NCBI GenBank assembly: GCA_020628095.1 | Contig: JAHDFP010000003.1 | Span: forward strand, 62,001-126,000 | Direction: 5' to 3' | Length of the DNA stretch: 64,000 nucleotides | From: Saprospiraceae bacterium | Lineage (GTDB): Bacteria; Bacteroidota; Bacteroidia; Chitinophagales; Saprospiraceae | Shown here: positions 16,919 through 26,124 of the stretch, piece after piece | Layout: each line of letters begins with the position of its first letter | Numbering within the stretch: the first letter of the stretch is position 1 | Position numbers and translations under genes: made by a program | The notes under the pieces: generated by a model | The model's database searches: none | What the model was told of the DNA's origin: nothing | The model's input: the letters and a program-made list of their open reading frames with translations, nothing else

Positions 16919-17382
16919 AAGTTGTTGGTTTAAGTTTTAGTAAAAGAATAAGTTGTTTGTTTTATATCTATGTAGAGTGCGTATCCAGATATACGTTACC
17001 TCTGATATTTCATTTTTTTGCTTTGAGAATATGAGTAAGGAGGGTCTGGCGAAAAAATATAAGATATAGGGGTAACGGTTTTCTTCTGTATGACTCTATA
17101 AGAATACATACAGCAAATTATCATTAGCCGATTGTTATAGAAATTTTTTATTTATGTCATCTTATCCAATGATCATTACACTTAACACTTCTGTTCATTT
17201 CATGTAATTCTTTTAGAATTACTTCAATAGAAATCGATTTTAATACCAAGTGATAAAAGTGATCGTGGAGCTAATATATTTTTTTGTTGTGTGTTACTTT
17301 TTGGAAAAGGTTTCCACATGGGAGACCTTTTCTTTTGCTCTACTGTCGGATATATAAGTTTAATTATTAATATATTCGTAGC
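16919..17382. other. Long intergenic region, possible unannotated RNA
   Basis: 464 bases without a convincing ORF between the divergent S8 protease and ruvB. It contains a 7-bp hairpin GTAATTC/GAATTAC (17204-17222) and a strong hairpin at 17305-17331 followed by TCTTTTG. No protein-coding gene lies upstream of that hairpin on the plus strand, so a small RNA could end there. No known RNA family was recognised. Confidence 0.35.
17305..17331 (+). terminator. Orphan terminator-like hairpin upstream of ruvB
   Basis: AAAAGGTTTCC and GGGAGACCTTTT form an 11-bp stem (one G-U pair) with a short loop, followed by a T-rich stretch. On the minus strand the following bases are CCAAAAAG, which does not fit a terminator, so plus-strand termination is more likely. 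What it ends is unknown. Confidence 0.5.
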
Positions 17383-18408
17383 ATGAGTAATCCGATCTTA
17401 GATCCTTCAGAAGATCGATTATCATCAGATGATCGACAGCTAGAGAAAGCCCTGAGGCCCAAGACCTTAGATGATTTTTCGGGTCAGCCTAAGATTGTCG
17501 AAAACCTTAAAGTATTCATAGCGGCTACTAAGCTGAGAGAGGAGGCCTTAGATCATGTGTTGCTCCATGGGCCACCAGGATTGGGCAAGACTACATTGTC
17601 TCATATTATCTCTAATGAGCTAGGTTCTAGCCTCAAGCTAACTTCTGGCCCCGTACTAGAAAAGCCAGGAGATCTCGCCGGCTTACTGTCCAATCTATCT
17701 GAGGGAGATGTGTTATTCATAGATGAGATACATCGGCTCAACAATGTCGTAGAAGAATATCTATACTCAGCGATGGAAGACTACAGAATAGATATTATGA
17801 TCGACTCAGGTCCTGCCGCCCGAAGTATACAGATAGAACTTAACCCATTTACGCTAATAGGGGCGACAACACGTATGGGATTACTGACATCACCGTTAAG
17901 AGCTAGATTTGGTATTACCTGTCATCTGGATTACTATGACCAGAGGACGCTGGAGAAAATCATTGTCAGAAGTGCTAATATACTTAATATAGAGATAGAA
18001 CAACGTGGTGTCGAAGAAATCGCTAGTCGTAGTCGAGGGACTCCTCGTATCGCTAATGCACTGCTAAGGAGAATCAGAGACTTCGCTCAGATCAAAGGCA
18101 ATGGCATCATAGATCATGCAATAGCGGAGTATGGCTTAGATGCGCTCAATGTGGATAGTGGTGGTTTGGACGAGATGGATAACCGCATCTTATCATCCAT
18201 CATTAATAAATTCAAAGGTGGACCAGTCGGTATTACAACTATTGCTACTGCTGTGGGTGAAGAAGCGGGCACTATAGAAGAGGTCCATGAGCCATTCCTT
18301 ATCATGGAAGGCTACATCCAACGCACACCGCGCGGTAGAGAAGCTACACAAAAGGCTTATGAGCATCTCGGTGTTGTTCCACCTTCTCAGGCGGGATCGT
18401 TATTCTGA
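17383..18408 (+). CDS. ruvB: Holliday junction branch migration helicase RuvB
   Basis: A 341-residue AAA+ ATPase of normal length. Walker A is GPPGLGKTT (about residues 65-73), Walker [10 protein letters not shown], sensor 1 GATTRMGLL, arginine finger region RARFG, and the C-terminal winged helix with [15 protein letters not shown]. RuvB forms hexameric rings that, with RuvA, drive branch migration during recombination. No ruvA or ruvC is adjacent. A TATATTCG sequence ends four bases before the ATG; it resembles the Bacteroidota -7 box but sits very close to the start. Confidence 0.98.
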   Translation: MSNPILDPSEDRLSSDDRQLEKALRPKTLDDFSGQPKIVENLKVFIAATKLREEALDHVLLHGPPGLGKTTLSHIISNELGSSLKLTSGPVLEKPGDLAGLLSNLSEGDVLFIDEIHRLNNVVEEYLYSAMEDYRIDIMIDSGPAARSIQIELNPFTLIGATTRMGLLTSPLRARFGITCHLDYYDQRTLEKIIVRSANILNIEIEQRGVEEIASRSRGTPRIANALLRRIRDFAQIKGNGIIDHAIAEYGLDALNVDSGGLDEMDNRILSSIINKFKGGPVGITTIATAVGEEAGTIEEVHEPFLIMEGYIQRTPRGREATQKAYEHLGVVPPSQAGSLF

Positions 18409-18490
18409 TTCACCGACAGAAGTAGCGCATTCACCGATATTAGTTTCTTTGCGTTAAGTCAGGGCTAATATTTGAAGAAAAATAATTGAT

Positions 18491-19270
18491 ATGAAAAAGA
18501 ACTTATTCTTTCTCACGGTATTAGTCTTATTCTCAGGCTGCCTACTTCCTTCTTTACATCCATTATACACCGAAAAAACTATTTTAGTCAATGATGATAT
18601 TATAGGTGTTTGGATAGATAATGATATTCAAGATTACGAAAAAAGCAAGGGCTTTTTTAGCACTGAGAGATGGGAGTTTGAAAGATTTGCCGAGCAGGAA
18701 TTTCGCTACAAGGGGAGTAAACAATATAATTTAGTAGTGAACAATTTTATGAGGGATACTTCAATAATTAATAGCCTTAATTACGAACTATATAATTCTC
18801 AAGAAAAGAACTTCTACGCTTTAAAATATTTTTCTGGTGGTATGGGGAAAGGCTTATTTAGACGTCCGTCAGAGAAAATGATTATGCATTTAACCGAAAT
18901 AGGGGGTAACCTTTATGCCAACTTTTATCCTTGGATTCCAGATGATAATAATCCTTACGAAGGCATAGCTCCTTCAAGTCATAGATTCCCAAATCTCATG
19001 TTTGGTTACGAAAGATTTCAATCTAATTTTGTAAAAGCTCATTCTTTTATGAAGCTAAAACTAGAGAATGGTCAACTTCAAATGTACTTGTTCGATGAAG
19101 AAAAAATTGAAAACTTGATCAAAAAAAACCGTGTGAGATTGAAGCATGAAATTGTCAATGATGAATTGGTCATTACAGCGTCGACGGAAGAGTTGAGGCG
19201 TTTTGTTAAAAAATTTGGTAACAATGATGACTTATTTGTGGAGGGACCATTGCTTAAGCTAACACGATGA
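18491..19270 (+). CDS. Lipoprotein of unknown function in a two-component operon
   Basis: A 259-residue protein whose signal sequence ends in the lipobox LFSGC (Cys17). The mature part begins LLPSLHPLYTEKT, a start seen in several Bacteroidota lipoproteins, and reads as a mostly beta domain with no recognised enzyme motif. Its stop overlaps the start of the LytS-like kinase gene (ATGA), so the three genes 18491-20941 form one operon. It may be the envelope signal receptor or a target of the system; this is inferred from position only. Confidence 0.8.
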   Translation: MKKNLFFLTVLVLFSGCLLPSLHPLYTEKTILVNDDIIGVWIDNDIQDYEKSKGFFSTERWEFERFAEQEFRYKGSKQYNLVVNNFMRDTSIINSLNYELYNSQEKNFYALKYFSGGMGKGLFRRPSEKMIMHLTEIGGNLYANFYPWIPDDNNPYEGIAPSSHRFPNLMFGYERFQSNFVKAHSFMKLKLENGQLQMYLFDEEKIENLIKKNRVRLKHEIVNDELVITASTEELRRFVKKFGNNDDLFVEGPLLKLTR

Positions 19271-20265
19271 GGAATATTCCGAATGTTCGATTCCATTGTA
19301 TATTTTGGATTTCTTCTTTTGTTATTCTTTATAGACTGTTTACAGTTGATTATAGTAACGGTTTTGTTGATATACTTTACACTGCGGTTTTTCATATACC
19401 ATTGGTTATTATTGTTCTAATCAATTATCGGATCATTGACTTATACTTTCTGACTTCGAGGTATTTAGTATACGCTATTTTTTTAGTCTTTTTAACAATT
19501 ATTGGTATTGCCTTACACTATGCAATATTTGTTTATTTGGTCGATTATATATTGCCTGGTTTTTATTTTATACCCTTAGGAAGTGTGTTAGAGGTCGCAC
19601 AATATAATTTTGTCTACCTGATTGTTTCCTTGCTTTTAAAGATTTCATTTAAATGGTTTCAGCTTAAAGAAAATCAGATCCAACTAGAACAAGAAAATCA
19701 CAGAAATCAGATGGCTGTGCTCAAAGCACAGCTCAATCCACATTTCTTATTTAATAGTCTTAATAATATCTATGCGATGACATCTACCGATGTCAGTAAG
19801 GGGAGAGAGAACATCGTTAAGTTGTCAGATGCCTTGAGATATATGTTATATAAAACGGATTCCCATAGAGTAGAACTTAACAGTGAGTTAGAATATCTAA
19901 ATAATTATATAGAACTGGAAAAGCTGAGATTGGAGTCTTCTGATTCTATTATAATCGACTTGCCTAATGAAGAAAACGATCGAAAAATTGCACCGTTAAT
20001 TTTACTACCATTTATAGAAAATTGCTTCAAACATTGTAGTAGAAGCAACCCTGAGATAAACATCAGAATAGAGACTAGCGAAAGTCAGCTAAAGTTGCAC
20101 TGTAAGAATAATAAGAGAGATAGTGAAGATTATCAAAGTGGAGGAATCGGACTGACTAATGCCAAGAGAAGATTAGATTTAATTTATGAAAGCAATTATG
20201 ATCTGAATCTAACGGATGGCAACCATTATTATATATGTGATCTAACTATTAATCTAAATGTCTAA
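19267..20265 (+). CDS. LytS-type sensor histidine kinase
   Basis: A 332-residue kinase. Four hydrophobic segments occupy residues 10-128, then a short coiled coil (about 132-150) leads into the His_kinase domain with QLNPHFLFNSLNNIYAM, His159 being the predicted phosphorylation site. The ATPase part contains FIENCFKH (N box) and GGIGLTNAKRRL (G box). It overlaps both neighbours, by four bases upstream and eight downstream, and pairs with the LytTR regulator. The sensing part is only the membrane domain, so the signal is probably membrane-derived. Confidence 0.92.
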   Translation: MRNIPNVRFHCIFWISSFVILYRLFTVDYSNGFVDILYTAVFHIPLVIIVLINYRIIDLYFLTSRYLVYAIFLVFLTIIGIALHYAIFVYLVDYILPGFYFIPLGSVLEVAQYNFVYLIVSLLLKISFKWFQLKENQIQLEQENHRNQMAVLKAQLNPHFLFNSLNNIYAMTSTDVSKGRENIVKLSDALRYMLYKTDSHRVELNSELEYLNNYIELEKLRLESSDSIIIDLPNEENDRKIAPLILLPFIENCFKHCSRSNPEINIRIETSESQLKLHCKNNKRDSEDYQSGGIGLTNAKRRLDLIYESNYDLNLTDGNHYYICDLTINLNV

Positions 20266-20941
20266 TTACAAATGTATCATAGTAGATGATGAGCCGCTAG
20301 CCCGTAAACTTATAGCAGAGCATATTAATGAATTGAAGGAATTAGATCTGGTCGGAGAATTCCGGTCTGCTATAGAAGCCAAAAACTTTGCTAGCGAAAA
20401 TCAGGTGGACATAATATTCCTCGATATCAATATGCCCAAACTATCAGGCATGGATTATCTTAAAAATCACCATAATGATGGACTCGTCATATTTACGACC
20501 GCGTATCCAGAGTTTGCTGTCGAAGCGTTCGAGCAGAATGCCTTTGATTATTTACTTAAGCCAATTTCCTTTGATAGATTTCTGAAGTCTATCAATAAGG
20601 TCAAAACTCACCTTGATGGTCAAGTATCTGATAAGTCACAGAGCATAACCATCAAAGAAAATAAGAGGTTATATAAGCTCCCGCTTGATCATATTCTATA
20701 CATCGAAGCCTACGGAGACTATATCAAAATCCACACAGCCGATAAGGTCTACACGATCAAAGAAACCTTATCCCATTATGAGAAAGTCCTCGATCAAGAC
20801 TTCCGAAGAATCCATCGATCTTTTATTATCCGTATGGACAAAATAAAATTTGTCGAAGGAAACCAGTTAAGCATTAACAATACTAAAATTCCGATATCAA
20901 GTGGCTATAAAGAGAGCTTCATGTCTCGATATCAACAATAA
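20258..20941 (+). CDS. LytTR-family response regulator
   Basis: A 227-residue protein with a receiver domain (IIVDDEPLAR at the start, Asp56 in FLDINMP as the phosphoacceptor, TAYPEFAVEAF, LLKPISFDRF) and a C-terminal LytTR DNA-binding domain (about 125-227) with YIEAYGDYIKIHTADK and FRRIHRSFIIRMDKI. It acts as the transcriptional output of the LytS-type kinase whose gene it overlaps. LytTR proteins bind direct repeats near promoters; its targets are not apparent here. Confidence 0.95.
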   Translation: MSNYKCIIVDDEPLARKLIAEHINELKELDLVGEFRSAIEAKNFASENQVDIIFLDINMPKLSGMDYLKNHHNDGLVIFTTAYPEFAVEAFEQNAFDYLLKPISFDRFLKSINKVKTHLDGQVSDKSQSITIKENKRLYKLPLDHILYIEAYGDYIKIHTADKVYTIKETLSHYEKVLDQDFRRIHRSFIIRMDKIKFVEGNQLSINNTKIPISSGYKESFMSRYQQ

Positions 20942-20942
20942 T

Positions 20943-21257
20943 TTACGCCTGAGCCGTAGGTGTAAAGTTGAGCGGATAATTGATGGTTTGTTGGCTACCT
21001 TCCTGGATAGGACCAAACTGCTTTTCAAACTTGACCACATTATCGTTGAGTGCTTTGAGCAACCTCTTGGCATGTTGTGGTGTGATGATGACCCTCGACT
21101 TAACCTTTGCTTTAGGTACATTAGGTACCATCCTTATAAAATCTACAACAAACTCGGACTGAGAATGCGATATAATTGCTAGATTAGAGTATACACCATC
21201 TGCGATTTCTTCAGGTAATTCTATGTTCATAGAATTTTTCTTTTTTTCCTCTGCCAT
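20943..21257 (-). CDS. DUF3467 family protein
   Basis: A 104-residue cytoplasmic protein matching the DUF3467 pattern: IELPEEIADGVYSNLAIISH, SEFVVDFIRMVPNVPKAKVKSRVI and TPQHAKRLLKAL. The family is common and conserved in Bacteroidota, with no established function. It is convergent with the LytTR gene, their stops being adjacent, and divergent from the methyltransferase. Confidence 0.93.
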   Translation of the reverse strand: MAEEKKKNSMNIELPEEIADGVYSNLAIISHSQSEFVVDFIRMVPNVPKAKVKSRVIITPQHAKRLLKALNDNVVKFEKQFGPIQEGSQQTINYPLNFTPTAQA

Positions 21258-21289
21258 TTTCTATTATTATAGATCAAAGTTAAGTGCTA

Positions 21290-22093
21290 ATGAAAGAATA
21301 TCAAGACTATTTCGATTCTAATCAAAGATTATGGGATAAGAAAACAGATATCCACGTCAAAAGTGAATTCTATGATATGGAAACATTTTTGAAAGGTGAA
21401 AGTTCTCTCAGAAAAATCGAATTGGCAGCCTTGCCTGACCTGAGAGGTAAATCGCTGCTGCATCTACAATGCCATTTTGGTCAGGATACGCTTTCCTTGG
21501 AGCGATTAGGGGCGGAATGTACTGCCATAGATTTGTCAGAGAATGGAATACGAAAAGCCAAGGAAATAAGAGATAGCTTGGGTATGCATTCGGAGTTTGT
21601 GCAGGGCAATGTGCTGGAGACGGATAAATATATTAGTGCGCTTTTCGATGTGGTATACACGAGTTATGGGGTCATTGTATGGCTTCCTGATTTATCATTG
21701 TGGGCGGCACAAGTTGCCAAGAGACTCAAAAAAGGCGGCCTCTTTTTTATGGCCGAATTTCATTCCACCATGTACTTATTTGATTGGGATAAGAACCAGG
21801 TGGCTTATAATTATTTTAATAACGGCCAGCCTTATGTGGAAGAGACTGATGGCACTTACGCAAATCCAGAGGCAGACATCAAAATGAAGGAACATTTTTG
21901 GCAACATCCGCTTTCTGATGTATTGCAGAGTCTTATAGATGAGGGCTTGGAGATCATAGAATTTAAGGAGTATGATTATTCGCCATATAAGCTGTCTGAT
22001 TGCTTTGAGCAGCGTACAGAGCAAGAATACGTCTATAAGATTAAAGGTATTGCTTTACCCTCAGTATTTATGCTGAAAGCTATAAAGAAGTAG
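21290..22093 (+). CDS. Class I SAM-dependent methyltransferase
   Basis: A 267-residue protein when started at ATG 21290; an upstream GTG at 21284 is possible but less likely. Motif I reads LLHLQCHFGQDTLSLERLG, a variant typical of one Bacteroidota/Firmicutes subfamily, followed by the acidic strand end AIDLSENGIRKAKEI and DVVYTSYGVIVWLPDL. The substrate is not evident. It shares a 30-base divergent region with the DUF3467 gene. Confidence 0.88.
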   Translation: MKEYQDYFDSNQRLWDKKTDIHVKSEFYDMETFLKGESSLRKIELAALPDLRGKSLLHLQCHFGQDTLSLERLGAECTAIDLSENGIRKAKEIRDSLGMHSEFVQGNVLETDKYISALFDVVYTSYGVIVWLPDLSLWAAQVAKRLKKGGLFFMAEFHSTMYLFDWDKNQVAYNYFNNGQPYVEETDGTYANPEADIKMKEHFWQHPLSDVLQSLIDEGLEIIEFKEYDYSPYKLSDCFEQRTEQEYVYKIKGIALPSVFMLKAIKK

Positions 22094-22122
22094 TTAATAC
22101 ACTTTTATTCATTAATTTATAC

Positions 22123-22153
22123 ATTATAAAATTTTATAATATGAATATATTTG
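22123..22153 (+). promoter_or_regulatory. Perfect palindrome plus -7 box upstream of the 85-aa gene
   Basis: ATTATAAAATTTTATAAT (22123-22140) is a perfect 18-bp palindrome. Five bases later comes TATATTTG (22146-22153), an exact match to the Bacteroidota -7 element TAnnTTTG, 26 bases before the ATG at 22180. The palindrome occupies the expected spacer/-33 area, so a dimeric repressor or activator could bind there. AT-rich palindromes also arise by chance, so function is inferred. Confidence 0.45.
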
Positions 22154-22179
22154 GATAGCTTTGATATCTAAATAGCGAC

Positions 22180-22437
22180 ATGATGTTCCCAAACACTGAT
22201 GAGGCGCTCCATCTTAAGTATGAGAGCCCAGAACCCTATACTATTCTCCTAGGCGTAAAGGAATTTTCTCTTCTATCCATAATCTTTTTCTTTGGCTTTT
22301 GTGGTTTTTCACTTTGCTCAGAAATTGTCAATATGGACCAGTTACCAGCTGAGGAGATAGATAATATACTCATACATGATATGCCGTTGTCATCTGTCAC
22401 TTATGATTCTCATCATAGCTATCACTTGATAGAGTAG
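22180..22437 (+). CDS. Small membrane protein of unknown function
   Basis: An 85-residue product with one hydrophobic helix (about residues 28-47, FSLLSIIFFFGFCGFSLCSEI) and polar ends. I recognise no family. It is preceded by an exact TAnnTTTG box and a palindrome, and followed by the PspC-like and TerB-like genes on the same strand, which supports it being real. Two ATGs in a row (22180, 22183) are possible starts. Confidence 0.5.
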   Translation: MMFPNTDEALHLKYESPEPYTILLGVKEFSLLSIIFFFGFCGFSLCSEIVNMDQLPAEEIDNILIHDMPLSSVTYDSHHSYHLIE

Positions 22438-22484
22438 TCCTTACCCATATTATAATTTAAGATTTTCCATTACCTTTATAAGTA

Positions 22485-22700
22485 GTGGAATCCTTAAGAA
22501 ATATTGTAGAAAAATCCGTTTTTGGTGTATGCACAGCGATAGCGCGTTATATCGGAATACATACATCCAGAGTTAGACTATATTTCATCTATACTTCTTT
22601 TGTGACTATGGGATCTCCTGTTATCATTTATCTGATTATGGCTTTCTGGATTAACATAAAGAAGTATATCAGAAATAATTCTCGTTTCGTTATAGATTAA
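22485..22700 (+). CDS. PspC-domain small membrane protein
   Basis: A 71-residue protein resembling the PspC domain: KSVFGVCTAIARYIGIHTSRVRLYFIYTSF followed by a hydrophobic helix (about 40-58) and a basic end. PspC proteins take part in envelope stress sensing in other bacteria. The start is GTG 22485. It lies just before a TerB-like gene and an alpha/beta hydrolase, likely one transcript. The match is by pattern only but quite characteristic. Confidence 0.75.
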   Translation: MESLRNIVEKSVFGVCTAIARYIGIHTSRVRLYFIYTSFVTMGSPVIIYLIMAFWINIKKYIRNNSRFVID

Positions 22701-22710
22701 TACATCAGTG

Positions 22711-23106
22711 ATGCAGGCTCAAGAGTTGCTTTCTATCCTAGTTAAGTTATCCAAAATAGATGATTATTTTGACGAATTTGAGTTGAGTTATTTGCTCAAG
22801 GCGGGTAGTCATTTGGGGATAGAAGATTCTCAGGTCGAGTATTTAGTAAAGAACCCATTGGATGTACCTTTCGTTCCTCCTCAGAAAGAGCAGGATAGGA
22901 TGGAAATAATATATTACATGTTATTTCTTATGAAAATAGACAATATCATCTCTGATCAGGAGGTGGATATGGTACATCATTATGGATTTAAGCTGGGCTT
23001 TTCTAAGCACATGATAGATGACTTTGTTCAGATTATGAAAAAGCATAAGCACAAAACGGTGCCTACCAGTCTGATGCTGGATGTAATCAGAAAATATCAG
23101 AACTAA
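22711..23106 (+). CDS. TerB-like helical protein
   Basis: A 131-residue, entirely helical cytoplasmic protein. The paired repeats LLSILVKLSKIDDYFDEFEL and MLFLMKIDNIISDQEVDMV follow the TerB/TerB-like metal-binding fold, where acidic residues after an A/KxDG-type turn bind metal. ATG 22711 is preferred over GTG 22708. Such proteins are frequent next to small membrane proteins in Bacteroidota; function unknown. Confidence 0.7.
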   Translation: MQAQELLSILVKLSKIDDYFDEFELSYLLKAGSHLGIEDSQVEYLVKNPLDVPFVPPQKEQDRMEIIYYMLFLMKIDNIISDQEVDMVHHYGFKLGFSKHMIDDFVQIMKKHKHKTVPTSLMLDVIRKYQN

Positions 23107-23123
23107 AATCTGAATCCTTATCT

Positions 23124-23897
23124 GTGAAGTGGTTTCTTAAGTTTATCCTATTTCTCTATCTCCTCATTTGTCTTATCGCTTATCTGATACAGGGCAAGAT
23201 CATACTCTATCCGCACCAAGTTCCGGACTCTACATCTTATCGTATAGGTCAAGAAGTGGAGATACCTATAGATGATAACTTATCCATGAATTGTCTACAC
23301 ATAGATAAGGGCAGCGATAAGGTTGTTCTCTATTTTCATGGAAATAAAGGAAATATAGGTAGAGCAATCTACCAGACCAGATCTGTGCATGGTCAGGATA
23401 TAGATGTTTTTATCCCAGATTATAGAGGATATGGAAAAACGGAAGGGAGTCTGTGGTCAGATAATCAATTATTGGATGACGCCGATAAGGCTTACCAATA
23501 TCTAAAACAAAATTATGAGGAGTCTCAGATAGTAGTCATGGGTTATTCTTTGGGTTCAGGCATGGCGAGTTATGTGGCTTCTATACATAAGCCTTCTCAT
23601 CTTATATTGGTTGCTCCTTTTACCTCGTTATCGGATATAAAGGATGATTATGTTCCTTTTTTGCCTGATTTCTTGATGCGATTTGATCTGCCCAATATTG
23701 AATTTATAGAAAGTGTTACTTGTCCTATAAGCATAGTACATGGAACAAAGGATAATGTTGTACGTTATAAATTCTCTAAGGCCTTGAAAGAAAAATTTGG
23801 AGACAAAGTGAAATTGATTACGTCAGAAGGCCAAAACCACAGAGGGATAATCTTTGATAGATTGCTGACGGAGGAATTGGACCGCGTGTTTAATTAA
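23124..23897 (+). CDS. Alpha/beta hydrolase, membrane-anchored (BEM46/YfhR-like)
   Basis: A 257-residue protein started at GTG 23124. One N-terminal hydrophobic helix (about 4-23) anchors it, then an alpha/beta hydrolase domain with oxyanion region YFHGNKGNIG, nucleophile Ser142 in MGYSLGSG, acid Asp210 (HGTKDNVV) and His239 (QNHRG). The family hydrolyses acyl esters or thioesters; BEM46/ABHD13-like proteins are closest by pattern. Substrate unknown. Confidence 0.88.
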   Translation: MKWFLKFILFLYLLICLIAYLIQGKIILYPHQVPDSTSYRIGQEVEIPIDDNLSMNCLHIDKGSDKVVLYFHGNKGNIGRAIYQTRSVHGQDIDVFIPDYRGYGKTEGSLWSDNQLLDDADKAYQYLKQNYEESQIVVMGYSLGSGMASYVASIHKPSHLILVAPFTSLSDIKDDYVPFLPDFLMRFDLPNIEFIESVTCPISIVHGTKDNVVRYKFSKALKEKFGDKVKLITSEGQNHRGIIFDRLLTEELDRVFN

Positions 23898-23908
23898 AAT
23901 GAAAATAA

Positions 23909-24562
23909 ATGAAGAACTTTCTTATTACCCTTGTATTTATCAGTATTTGCTCTTGTTCTTCCGATTGCGAAGATGTAAGGACAGGTAGTATTGATCCGCC
24001 TATGGAGTACTTTGACTATGCTGTATACGAGGCCGGAGAAACTGTCAATTTTGAAAATGAGAATGGAGAGTTAGTATCGCTAATCGTAGATACTACCAGA
24101 TGGGAAGGCAGAGTACTGGATAGAGAAATAGGCGTCAACACAGATTTCCAAAATGGTGATCAACCCTGTTATGAATATCGCTCTACACTCTGGCTCATTA
24201 CACAACTTATCTCTGAGGACGACCTGACTAATCTGGAGGTAACAGTCATACCTTTTAACCAGAAAGAAGAAGATCTGGAATATGTCGCTGAGATCAAATC
24301 CTCATGGGCTGTAGAAGATTCCTCTGGCTTACAGACTGGTTTCGTACAGGCTTTTTATAATATTACGCAGGACAGGTTTACTCCAGAGCTGGGTTCTGGT
24401 GGGGTTGATTTTGAGAGGTTGATGACATGGGAAGCTAACGGGCAATCATTTGATGATGTGATGAAGTTTAAGAGTAATGAGGCTGAAATCTACTTTGTTA
24501 AGGAAAAAGGAATTGTTGGCTTTTCCAGATTGGGGGCTGAAATTTTTACTCTTATGGAATAA
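23909..24562 (+). CDS. Lipoprotein of unknown function
   Basis: A 217-residue protein with a short signal sequence ending in a lipobox (ICSCS, Cys16). The mature domain is acidic, has several aromatic/beta-strand patterns, four extra cysteines near residues 18, 20 and 87, and no recognised motif. It starts 11 bases after the hydrolase gene and ends 18 bases before the transporter gene, so an operon is likely. Confidence 0.72.
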   Translation: MKNFLITLVFISICSCSSDCEDVRTGSIDPPMEYFDYAVYEAGETVNFENENGELVSLIVDTTRWEGRVLDREIGVNTDFQNGDQPCYEYRSTLWLITQLISEDDLTNLEVTVIPFNQKEEDLEYVAEIKSSWAVEDSSGLQTGFVQAFYNITQDRFTPELGSGGVDFERLMTWEANGQSFDDVMKFKSNEAEIYFVKEKGIVGFSRLGAEIFTLME

Positions 24563-24580
24563 TACCAAACGATAGCCCTC

Positions 24581-25432
24581 ATGCCAAGAAAAGGAATCTT
24601 ATTTATACTCATAGCCACTCTTTCCTTTGCGGTCATGAATGTACTTGCTAAGTCTCTTTCAGATTTTCATTTCAGTCAAGTTGTTTTTTTGAGGGCTATA
24701 GGTACATTGATTCTTGTATTACCTTTTATGTTATATAAGGGAGTTTCGCTCGTCGGCAATAATCCATCCTTATTAATGTTGAGAGCTTTTACAGGAATGA
24801 TATCGTTAGCGACTTTTTTCATGGCGATTCAGATTATTCCGTTAGGTTCGGCTATATCTATTAGATATCTTGGTCCTTTATTTTCGGCCATATTAGCGAC
24901 TATATTTTTAAAGGAACTTGTACATAGAGCCCAATGGTTATGTTTTGCGTTAGCTTTTGTTGGCGTAGCCATTGTTAAGGGATTCGATGTACGTGTCAGT
25001 ATAATTGGCTTAGTACTTTCGCTTATTTCGGCTTTTTTCTTAGGATTTGTATTCGTAGTCATAAGGTTCTTAGCAACGCGCGAGCATTATATGACGATCA
25101 TTTTTTACTTCGTTGCGACCTGTGCTATATGCAGTTTGTTTTTTATCCAACATTGGCGTTTACCTATTGCTGGAGAGTGGTATGCGGCAATATTTATTGG
25201 CATCGTGGGATTTGTCGGGCAGGTATTTATGACCTTGGCTTTTTCGCTGGAGGAGGCGTCTGTCCTAGCACCATTTAAGTATATGGAGATCGTCTATGCG
25301 CTGATTATGGGATTAGTTTTTTTCGGAGAATCATATACTATGATTGCCGCCTTAGGGATGGGTCTCATTATAGTTGGTATGATTATGAATGTAATCATTA
25401 AGTCCAGACTCTCATCTAAACTGACCACATAA
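24581..25432 (+). CDS. EamA/DMT superfamily permease
   Basis: A 283-residue protein with about ten membrane helices and two EamA halves. The first half contains SFAVMNVLAKSL and IRYLGPLFSAILATIFLKE, the second LAFSLEEASVLAPFKYMEIVYALIMGLVFFGE, both typical drug/metabolite exporter patterns. It would export small metabolites across the inner membrane; substrate not predictable. Confidence 0.93.
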   Translation: MPRKGILFILIATLSFAVMNVLAKSLSDFHFSQVVFLRAIGTLILVLPFMLYKGVSLVGNNPSLLMLRAFTGMISLATFFMAIQIIPLGSAISIRYLGPLFSAILATIFLKELVHRAQWLCFALAFVGVAIVKGFDVRVSIIGLVLSLISAFFLGFVFVVIRFLATREHYMTIIFYFVATCAICSLFFIQHWRLPIAGEWYAAIFIGIVGFVGQVFMTLAFSLEEASVLAPFKYMEIVYALIMGLVFFGESYTMIAALGMGLIIVGMIMNVIIKSRLSSKLTT

Positions 25433-25454
25433 AGTAATCTTGGCTCACTAATAG

Positions 25455-26117
25455 TTACTCACCCTCAAAGGCAAACTGCACAATGTTGGCTCCCATGCGA
25501 AGTGCTTTTAGTCGGACTTCTTCTGGATCTTTATGCACTGCAAAATCTTCCCATCCATCGCCGAGGTCACTTTCGTAACTATAAAAGCAAACCAAACGAC
25601 CTTCCCATATCAATCCAAAGCCTTGAGCTGGCTTATCATCATGCTTATGAATCTTAGGCAAGCCGCTATCGAAATTATATTTTTGGTGATATATAGGGTG
25701 ATCAAAAGGTAACTCTATAAACTCTAACTCAGGAAATACTTTTTTCATGGATACTCTGACAAAAGGGTCCATTCCATAGTTATCATCTATATGTAAAAAA
25801 CCTCCAGCAATGAGATACTGTCTAAGGTTATCTGCATCGGCATCGCTAAAGACAACATTACCATGTCCTGTCATGTGAAGAAATGGAAAATTAAAAAGCT
25901 CCAAACTACCCACCTCGACGGTCGCATAATTAGGATCAATATTAGTTCCTATCTGTGTATTGCAAAATCGACTCAGATTAGGTAATGCCGTCGGGTTAGC
26001 GTACCAGTCTCCACCACCGCTATACTTAAGTAGGGCCAGTTTGATGGTTGGTTCCAATGTATAACTGGATAATCCTATTGCAGTTATAATGACTATGATG
26101 ATATTTCTAATATTCAT
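25455..26117 (-). CDS. DUF4159 domain protein, exported
   Basis: A 220-residue product when started at ATG 26117, giving a normal signal peptide (MNIRNIIIVIITAIGLSSYT); a longer frame reaches into the upstream gene. The mature part has DUF4159 features: KYSGGGDWYANPTALPNL, FPFLHMTGHGNVVFSD, LIAGGFLHIDDNYGMD and FVRVSMKKVFPE. The fold resembles glutamine amidotransferase-like domains. The gene follows the dihydroorotase-like gene by 7 bases and the BatA-type gene, an arrangement common in Bacteroidota. Function unknown. Confidence 0.88.
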   Translation of the reverse strand: MNIRNIIIVIITAIGLSSYTLEPTIKLALLKYSGGGDWYANPTALPNLSRFCNTQIGTNIDPNYATVEVGSLELFNFPFLHMTGHGNVVFSDADADNLRQYLIAGGFLHIDDNYGMDPFVRVSMKKVFPELEFIELPFDHPIYHQKYNFDSGLPKIHKHDDKPAQGFGLIWEGRLVCFYSYESDLGDGWEDFAVHKDPEEVRLKALRMGANIVQFAFEGE

Positions 26118-26124
26118 GTTTCTC

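Noticed and set aside
18409-18490. Direct repeat TTCACCGA downstream of ruvB
   Set aside because: Two short copies only; no sign of function.
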